64,000 nt of DNA from the NCBI RefSeq assembly GCF_902652685.1, contig NZ_CACRUY010000003.1, positions 1 to 64,000 on the forward strand. The letters run 5' to 3'. Position 1 is the stretch's first letter, and each line of letters opens with the position of its first letter. Positions 58,473 to 64,000 of this stretch are shown here, in pieces. Source of the DNA: Mycobacterium sp. Marseille-P9652. GTDB lineage: Bacteria; Actinomycetota; Actinomycetes; Mycobacteriales; Mycobacteriaceae. Below the pieces are notes generated by a model that ran no database searches, was not told the DNA's origin, and saw only the letters and a list, made by a program, of their open reading frames with translations. The translations under genes were made by a program, and so were the position numbers.

Positions 58473-59600
58473 TCAGACGTTGCCCGGCAGGTCGGGTTGG
58501 CGATAGACGAGCAGCGCGACGTCGTCATCGTGGCCACCGGCGAGAAGTTCGTCGACCAGCCGATCGGCGACGGCGGACGGCGTCAGGTAGCGAGTCTGGG
58601 CCAAGATATCTGCGGCGCAATTGATTCCGATATCAATCGATTGCCTGCGGCGTTCCACCAGCCCGTCGGTGTACAACAACCAGGTCGAACCCCCGGGCAG
58701 TCGCGCCGTCGTCTCGGGGCGGCGGGCTTCCACGGAGACGCCCAGCGGAACCGACTGGGCTTCGTCAAGCAGCCGGTATGCGGCGCCGCCGTCATCCACG
58801 ATGGGCGGGGGATGACCGGCGCTGCTGTACCGGACCGTCCCCGCAACCGTGTCCACGCATCCGCAGAACACTGTGGAGAAATGCCCCCCGGGCACGGTGG
58901 CGACGAAAGTGTCGAGAGCGGTGAGCGTTTGGGCGGGGCCGTGACCGTCGAGCAGCAGAGCACGGGCAGCGCTGCGCAACTGGCCCATGACCGCCGCCGC
59001 GGCAATTCCCTTTCCGACCACGTCACCGACCAGAAGCGACATGCGCCCGTCGCGCAGCCGAACCACGTCGTACCAGTCCCCGCCGACGGTCAGCGCCTCC
59101 ACGGCCGGCTCGTAGCGCATGGCGAGGCTGACCCGATCCTGGGCCGGGAGGTCTTCCGGAAGGAGGTGGCGTTGCAGCACCTCGACGATCTCGCGGTCGC
59201 GCTGAGACTCCGCCCGCAGCCGGGCCTCCGCTCTTCGGCGCTCGCTGATATCGCGGCCGATGGCCTGCCACAGCCCGTCGGGAGTGAAGGCGTGACTGAG
59301 CTCGAGAGCCACATGGCGCCCGTCGGCCGTGCGGGGTTCCCATACGTCGGTGACACGACCGCCCTGCGCCAGGGTGCTTCTGAGCTCCTGCAGCCGCGCC
59401 CCGGTCTCGGCCGACCCGACCAGGTCTTCGACGGTCAGGCGCAGATGCTCTTCGCGGGAATACCCCAGGATTCGGCACGCGGCCGGATTCACGTCGAGGA
59501 ACCGGCCGTTCTGGTCCGCCAACCAGATCCCGTCGGTCGCCCAGTCGAACAGCAGCCGGAACCGCTGCCGAACGTATTGCAAATCACCGTTTTCGGGCAC
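58473..59600 (-). CDS. PAS-domain PP2C/SpoIIE-type serine phosphatase
   Basis: A 375-residue signalling phosphatase. A PAS domain (about residues 10-125, ATDGIWLADQNGRFLDVNPAACRILGYSREE) senses an unknown signal. The SpoIIE/PP2C domain (about 155-370) has GGDWYDVV, LVGDVVGKG, YSSAGHPPP, YTDGLVERR and HDDDVALLV, which hold the metal-binding Asp residues. Such enzymes usually dephosphorylate anti-anti-sigma proteins. No partner gene is adjacent. The start is GTG 59600; the protein is soluble. Confidence 0.87.
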   Translation of the reverse strand: MPENGDLQYVRQRFRLLFDWATDGIWLADQNGRFLDVNPAACRILGYSREEHLRLTVEDLVGSAETGARLQELRSTLAQGGRVTDVWEPRTADGRHVALELSHAFTPDGLWQAIGRDISERRRAEARLRAESQRDREIVEVLQRHLLPEDLPAQDRVSLAMRYEPAVEALTVGGDWYDVVRLRDGRMSLLVGDVVGKGIAAAAVMGQLRSAARALLLDGHGPAQTLTALDTFVATVPGGHFSTVFCGCVDTVAGTVRYSSAGHPPPIVDDGGAAYRLLDEAQSVPLGVSVEARRPETTARLPGGSTWLLYTDGLVERRRQSIDIGINCAADILAQTRYLTPSAVADRLVDELLAGGHDDDVALLVYRQPDLPGNV

Positions 59601-59652
59601 AAGCGCGATTGTGACATCCTCCGCGCCGTCGCGCGTCGCGGTTCGCGATCGG

Positions 59653-60417
59653 TCAAGCCCCGGCGGCGGCCCGTTCGACGTCGAGCAGCTGCTCGCCTTT
59701 CCGCTCTTCGTCGTAGGCTTTGCGCCCGCCCCGCAGGCCGAACAGCCGCTTGGAGAACAGCAGGTAGACCACGGCGGCCACGTTGATGGCGAACGTCACC
59801 AGCCGGGTCATCGTGATGCCCTTGGCGAGGTCGTGGATCTCGAGGGGCAGGAAGACCGACGTGGCGATCACGGCGAAGTACTCGCCCCACCTCTTCAGCA
59901 GCCACAGGCCGACGGCCTCGATGACCTCGATCAGGGCATAACCGGCGAGCATCGCGGTCAGCAGCGCCAGCGTAGACGGCCGGGCGGCCAGCGCCTTCTC
60001 CAGCTCGTGCACGATCGTCATCTGGTCGACCTTGAAGCCGGCCGCGCGGAACACCGGCAGGTCGCGGTCCAGGGTGTCCTGGATCGCGCCCCGGGCGCCC
60101 CGGAACTTCCAGACGGCGTAGGCGGCCAGCGCGATGATCACCGCGCGGAAGAGCCGCTCCACCGCGAGGGCGCGGATGATGATGGCCTGACGTAAAGCCT
60201 TGCCGCGCATGATCATCGGCGCGTCTTCGGCGGGGCCGTGGCGCGCCGGTTTGCCGAGGGTGAACTCGCCGCAGCGCAGGCAGCGCCACACTTCCCCGAG
60301 CCCGGTGTGGCCGCTCAGCCTCTCGGCGAGGGCCGTGTCGTCGGGCGCGTAGGTGACGTGTCCCCGAGTCCCGCAGGTGACCAGCTCCCAGCGGTTGGTG
60401 CCGCGTTCGTTGCGCAT
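59653..60417 (-). CDS. DUF2127 membrane protein
   Basis: A 254-residue protein of the DUF2127 family. An N-terminal zinc-ribbon-like part (Cys in VTCGTRG and WRCLRCGEFTLG) is followed by about four membrane helices (AVIIALAAYAVWKF, LALLTAMLAGYALIEVIEAVGLWLL, YFAVIATSVFLPLEI, FAINVAAVVYLLF). The C-terminus is charged and cytoplasmic. The start is ATG 60417. The family has no established function. Confidence 0.8.
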   Translation of the reverse strand: MRNERGTNRWELVTCGTRGHVTYAPDDTALAERLSGHTGLGEVWRCLRCGEFTLGKPARHGPAEDAPMIMRGKALRQAIIIRALAVERLFRAVIIALAAYAVWKFRGARGAIQDTLDRDLPVFRAAGFKVDQMTIVHELEKALAARPSTLALLTAMLAGYALIEVIEAVGLWLLKRWGEYFAVIATSVFLPLEIHDLAKGITMTRLVTFAINVAAVVYLLFSKRLFGLRGGRKAYDEERKGEQLLDVERAAAGA

Positions 60418-60481
60418 GCCCCCCGATCATTCCAGTGCGGGCGGCGAGCAACGCACGAGGGCACGCGCGGCCGCTCCCCCG

Positions 60482-61888
60482 TCAGAACCGGGCCTTGCCG
60501 CGCGGCCGCAGCGCGGTGGGGCTCGCCGCGCCCAGCAGGCCGGTCAGCTCGGCGATGCCGAGGTGGTCGAGCCGATCGACCGCGGCGACGATGTCGGCCC
60601 GCAGGGCCTCGTCGCAGAACGGCTCGGCCAGCCAGTGGAACTTGTCGACGACGCGGTCCCAGGTCAGGGGGCGCGTCGGTGAGCCCTCGTAGTCGGTCTG
60701 CTCGCGAGAGAACTCCCGGCCGTCGTGCGTGACGATGTGCACGCGGGCAGCGGTGCGTTTCGGATAGTCCGCGGTCAGGTCGGCGCCGGGCTCGACGTTG
60801 ACCCGGGCCAGCAGGTCCTGCACGTCGCCGCGCCGCACGCGTTCGTCCTCGAGTTGTTCGGGCCCGACCCCGCCGTCGATCAGCGCGACCGCGCTGAGGT
60901 ACTTCAGGTTGTAGTCGGCCTGCTCCTTGGTTTGCGGGTGGCTCTTGTCGCCGTACGCCCCGCCGCCCGCGAAGTCATACGCGCCCTGGAACACCTCGAG
61001 GTCCACCCGCGCGACGTCGTCGCCCCGCAGCCGGTTCTCGTCGCGCAGTGCCAGCACGGCGTCGATCACGACCTGGCCGTGGATGAGCGAGCAGTACTGC
61101 TTCAGGTAGGTCTGCTCGACGCAGTTCAGGGCGCGGTCGCCGCTGCGCAGGTCGATCGGCTGACCAAAAAGCTGGACCAGGCCGTGTGGCCCGTCGAACA
61201 ACGCCTTGGGGCCGGTGATGCCGCGGGCGGCCAGCATGGTCGCGTACACCGCGCGCATGCCGGTGATCGCGGGCGAGATGCCCTTCCAATGCGCGACCGG
61301 TTCGGCGTGCACCGCCGCCACCGAGACGTTGTCGGCCGCCGCCGCCGCGATCGCGCTTGCGGTCCGTTCGGCGTCGAGCCCGAGTAACTTTGCCGAGCCC
61401 GCGGCGACCGACATCGCCAGTTGCAGAGCGTGATTCAGGCCCCGGGCCATGACGGGAACGGCGGCACTGAACCGGCATTGGACCTCGTAGGCGACCGCCA
61501 GGGCGAGCAGGAAGTCGGCCCCGGTCGCGCCGGTGTGCTCGGCCACGGCCAACACCGCGCCCAGGTTGTCGGCGGGGTGGCACAGCCCACCCATCGTCAG
61601 GTACGTGTCGAGCAGGTCGGGGTAGCGCACGAGCACGGCGTTGAAGAAGGCGGCCTGATCCACCGACGCCCGGCCCCCGCCGACCAGGGTCGCCGTCGGC
61701 ACGCCGCTGAACTGGTCGGTGTGGTCGCGGATCGTTCCGACGATCCCGCCGTCGAGGGAGCCGATCGCGCAGGCGATGCTGTCGAGGACGTTGCGTTTGA
61801 GCAGCGCCCGCGAACCGGCCGCCAGGTCGGCCTGCTCCGCGCCGACGACGAAGCCGGCCAGCTCGTCCACCAGGTAGGTCTGTGTCAC
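60482..61888 (-). CDS. MmgE/PrpD-family protein
   Basis: A 468-residue MmgE/PrpD protein related to 2-methylcitrate dehydratase and cis-aconitate decarboxylase. Conserved parts include VLDSIACAIGSLDG, YLTMGGLCHPADNLGAVLAVAE, EVQCRFSA and DKSHPQTKEQADYNLKYLSAVAL. GTG 61888 sits after GGAGGGTGACC; GTG 61894 would place the start within that site. It probably dehydrates or decarboxylates a branched tricarboxylate-like acid. It is downstream of a LysR regulator on the same strand. Confidence 0.85.
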   Translation of the reverse strand: MTQTYLVDELAGFVVGAEQADLAAGSRALLKRNVLDSIACAIGSLDGGIVGTIRDHTDQFSGVPTATLVGGGRASVDQAAFFNAVLVRYPDLLDTYLTMGGLCHPADNLGAVLAVAEHTGATGADFLLALAVAYEVQCRFSAAVPVMARGLNHALQLAMSVAAGSAKLLGLDAERTASAIAAAAADNVSVAAVHAEPVAHWKGISPAITGMRAVYATMLAARGITGPKALFDGPHGLVQLFGQPIDLRSGDRALNCVEQTYLKQYCSLIHGQVVIDAVLALRDENRLRGDDVARVDLEVFQGAYDFAGGGAYGDKSHPQTKEQADYNLKYLSAVALIDGGVGPEQLEDERVRRGDVQDLLARVNVEPGADLTADYPKRTAARVHIVTHDGREFSREQTDYEGSPTRPLTWDRVVDKFHWLAEPFCDEALRADIVAAVDRLDHLGIAELTGLLGAASPTALRPRGKARF

Positions 61889-61979
61889 GGTCACCCTCCA
61901 CGTCGCGTTACCTCAACCGAAGCGCAGTGGGGGACGGGGCGTCCAGGACCAATCCCTTACGAGCGCTTGGCGGGAGTTC

Positions 61980-62927
61980 TTACCGCTGGCCGGCGCCCAG
62001 GGCGTCGCGGTGCGGGTCGCCGGGCGGCACCCACCACCGCTCGGCCGGCGGTGTCAGCCAATCGCGGCCGCGCGCGGACGCCAGCAGCGCGTCCACCACG
62101 TTGCGGACGCTGACCCGGTCGTCGTCGCGGCGTCGCAGAAGCGACCACGTCCACAGCGGCACCGGCTCGGCGACGGGCCGCCGGCCGAGGCTGGGCGGGA
62201 GCGCGGCGGTGTGGCGCTTGGGGGATGCGAGGACGGCGGCGCCGATCCTGCGCACGTGCGCGTGGAACGCGTCCCCGGTGACGCCGCCATCGTCGATCCT
62301 GATGACGCGCGCGCCGGTGTCGGCGGCGAACTGGGTGGCAAACCGATTCCAGGACGACCATGCCGATTCGTCGGCGTCGACCAGGACGTTGAGGCGTTGT
62401 GCCGCAATGGGTTCGGAGGATGTCAGCCCGGGACTGACGGCGCCCAGGGGCTCGACGCGCAGCAGCTGCGCGATCAGACCGCGCCGCTCGACGTGCTCGT
62501 CGGTGACCCACGCCACCGCGACGTCGAGGGTGCCCTCCGCCACGCGGTCGGCCTGGGCGTGCGACGGCAGCACCCATTCGTCGATGCGCAGCGCCTTGAA
62601 CTCCACCATCTCGTTGATGCCGTCGGGCAGCCAACTGACGTAGCCCAGGCGCACCGGGGTGCTGGAGGCGGCCGCCTGCTGCAGCCGGCGCTTGGCGTCG
62701 TCGGCCAGGGACAGGATCCTGCGCGCGTCGACGAGCAGCGACCGTCCGGCCTCGTTCAGCCGGACGCTGCGCCGGTCGCGCACGAACAGGTCGGTGCCCA
62801 GTTCGCGCTCCAGCGCCAGGATCTGTTGCGACAACGCGGGTCCCGAGATGTGCAGGCGCCGGGCGGCGCGGCCGAAGTGCAACTCCTCGGCAACCGCCAC
62901 GAACGAGCGCAGCTGCCGCAGTTCCAT
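61980..62927 (-). CDS. LysR-type regulator next to the MmgE/PrpD gene
   Basis: A 315-residue LysR-type regulator. The N-terminal HTH reads LRQLRSFVAVAEELHFGRAARRLHISGPALSQQILALE; the effector domain covers about residues 90-300. The start is ATG 62927, ten bases after the IclR-type gene stop. It is the likely local regulator of the MmgE/PrpD gene. Confidence 0.87.
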   Translation of the reverse strand: MELRQLRSFVAVAEELHFGRAARRLHISGPALSQQILALERELGTDLFVRDRRSVRLNEAGRSLLVDARRILSLADDAKRRLQQAAASSTPVRLGYVSWLPDGINEMVEFKALRIDEWVLPSHAQADRVAEGTLDVAVAWVTDEHVERRGLIAQLLRVEPLGAVSPGLTSSEPIAAQRLNVLVDADESAWSSWNRFATQFAADTGARVIRIDDGGVTGDAFHAHVRRIGAAVLASPKRHTAALPPSLGRRPVAEPVPLWTWSLLRRRDDDRVSVRNVVDALLASARGRDWLTPPAERWWVPPGDPHRDALGAGQR

Positions 62928-62937
62928 ACGCCGATTC

Positions 62938-63831
62938 TCACACCGCGCGATCGACGGCGGCCGCCCGCGGGGGTTCGCTGATCGCCCGCGTCTCGTCGGT
63001 GAGGTGCTTGCCGATGACCCGGATCTGCCGGGCGCTCAGGGGGCACAGCGGGTGCACCGCCACCATCAGGGCAACCTGCCGTTCGTCGAAAACCGGTGCG
63101 GCGATGGTCACCACGGGCCGCTTGCGCCGGCCGGGGTTGTCGTCGGACAGGAAGCCGATGGTGGTGAATTCGACCAGCAGCTGGTCCATGATCTGGCGCA
63201 CCGACGCCGGCATCTCGTTGATGTCCAGCGTGGTCACCACCTGCACGGCCTGCGCCAGGGCGGGCGTGGTCCAGTCCACGTCGAACCCGCGCTCGCGCGT
63301 GTGCCTGAGCACCTGCCGCAGGCGCTCGATGCGATCGGCGTTGTCGCCCGCGCCGCGACGGATCCACGCGCGCTGCTCCTCCTCGGTGTCCCACGCGGCG
63401 ATGGCCACCCCGAACGGCGGGGCGTAGGGGATGCGGTCCCCCGGGATCCCGGACGGCTGGGTGGCGGGCTCACCCTCGAACGCGGTGACCACCAGGGAGT
63501 CGCCGAATCGCTCGACCACCGAGCAGGCGTACCCGACCTGACCCGAGAGCCGCAGCGCCGCGGACCGGGCCGCGTGCGCCAGCGGCCGGGCGGTGTCCGT
63601 CCGCGCCGCCACCACCGCAAGCGCCGGGCCCAGGGTGAACGTCTTGGCGATCGGGTCGCGGCTGGCCCACCCCCGGTCGCACAACGTCTTGAGGATCGCG
63701 TGCGCCGTCGCTTGCGTCAGGTCGAGTTCGCGCACGACGTCGGAGAACCGCAGGCGCGCATTGCCGGACCGGGCCAGGAGCTCGACAACGTCGAGCACCC
63801 TGGCGGTCGGCGCTGACGTCGATCCGCGAAT
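62938..63831 (-). CDS. IclR-family regulator, start uncertain
   Basis: An IclR-type regulator. A winged HTH (ARVLDVVELLARSGNARLRFSDVVRELDLTQATAHAILKTL) is followed by an effector domain ending with PLCPLSARQIRVIGKHL. The frame is open to ATG 63957, but that codon overlaps the start of the opposite-strand gene and the added residues look non-coding. The only strong ribosome-binding site (AGGAG) lies seven bases before an ATT at 63831, which would give 297 residues. I mark that start, with low certainty. Confidence 0.72.
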   Translation of the reverse strand: MRGSTSAPTARVLDVVELLARSGNARLRFSDVVRELDLTQATAHAILKTLCDRGWASRDPIAKTFTLGPALAVVAARTDTARPLAHAARSAALRLSGQVGYACSVVERFGDSLVVTAFEGEPATQPSGIPGDRIPYAPPFGVAIAAWDTEEEQRAWIRRGAGDNADRIERLRQVLRHTRERGFDVDWTTPALAQAVQVVTTLDINEMPASVRQIMDQLLVEFTTIGFLSDDNPGRRKRPVVTIAAPVFDERQVALMVAVHPLCPLSARQIRVIGKHLTDETRAISEPPRAAAVDRAV

Positions 63832-63873
63832 CGCTTGACTCCTCTGCGGCGCCGTTCCTACAGTGAGGCGAAC

Positions 63874-63902
63874 ATTCGAGAGTCTATATCGATTATTCGA
63901 GA
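63874..63902. promoter_or_regulatory. Direct repeats in the IclR divergent region
   Basis: ATTCGAGA occurs at 63874-63881 and 63895-63902, exactly 21 bases (two helical turns) apart, between the IclR-type gene and the rightward gene beginning at 63956. They are candidate IclR binding half-sites. Confidence 0.4.
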
Positions 63903-63955
63903 TAGTTAACGGGTAGCAGCGCCGGCATCGTGGTCCAGCCGAACGGAGACGTCGC

Positions 63956-64000
63956 ATGACCGAGCGTGAGGACCGTCAGGACATCGCCGACCTGCTGGTG
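63956..64000 (+). CDS. Start of a further gene (truncated by the window end)
   Basis: ATG 63956, preceded by GGAGAC, opens a frame that reads MTEREDRQDIADLLV up to the window edge. This opening is common in SnoaL/NTF2-like proteins, but 15 residues are too few to be sure. It diverges from the IclR-type regulator. Confidence 0.5.
   Translation, partial: MTEREDRQDIADLLV

Overview
The window is high-GC, actinobacterial DNA. Gene content and order point to a Mycobacterium, most likely a slow-growing nontuberculous species of the M. avium-complex type (inference; no species marker is present). The left part keeps the M. tuberculosis Rv0107c-Rv0121c neighbourhood in inverted orientation: an Rv0121c-type F420 enzyme, fusA2, fadD7, oxcA, oxyS, ldtA, then an Rv0111-type acyltransferase, an Rv0110-type rhomboid protease, an Rv0108c-position small protein and the giant P-type ATPase ctpI. 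Two blocks interrupt this order.

Layout. 13-1267: an IS30-type insertion sequence with inverted repeats; its transposase carries an in-frame stop. 1364-9375: the Rv0121c / fusA2 / fadD7-oxcA (oxalate) / oxyS / ldtA segment. 9380-11787: a lipoprotein, a quinone-oxidoreductase-like enzyme and an O-methyltransferase. 11893-13902: an acyltransferase-3/SGNH membrane enzyme. 14101-34023: a catabolic block of about 20 kb placed between the Rv0111 and Rv0110 equivalents. 34042-36089: an SRPBCC protein, the rhomboid and small proteins. 36180-38818: a DUF899/SDR pair divergent from an ECF sigma factor. 38966-43804: ctpI. 43801-46364: an acyl-CoA ligase and an SDR. 46573-47310: a secreted cutinase. 47405-52985: a MpaB-type oxygenase with a LuxE/LuxC-like pair, divergent from a TetR regulator and a LipJ-type hydrolase-cyclase fusion. 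53065-64000: methyltransferases, SDRs, SRPBCC, CGNR, SpoIIE-phosphatase, DUF2127, MmgE/PrpD, LysR and IclR genes, and the first codons of a further gene.

The 20-kb block is the most interesting part. Two operons diverge from 23201-23395. Rightward are an SDR, a Rieske oxygenase, a Baeyer-Villiger monooxygenase, a second SDR, a class III CoA-transferase, a ThDP enzyme, an aldehyde dehydrogenase and a Zn alcohol dehydrogenase. Leftward are a beta-propeller lactonase-like protein, a GntR/HutC regulator, an acyl-CoA ligase, an SDR, a luciferase-like flavin/F420 enzyme, a sulfotransferase, a TIM-barrel protein and a DUF1214 protein. Overlapping stop/start codons tie many of these genes together. 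Two copies of a GTCC(A/G)GACAA element in the shared promoter region look like operators for the GntR protein. The enzyme set fits hydroxylation, oxidation to a ketone, lactone formation, ring opening, CoA activation and C1 (formyl-CoA-type) cleavage. The substrate cannot be read from the sequence.

No tRNA, rRNA or CRISPR array was recognised, and no stretch without a gene exceeds about 300 bases.
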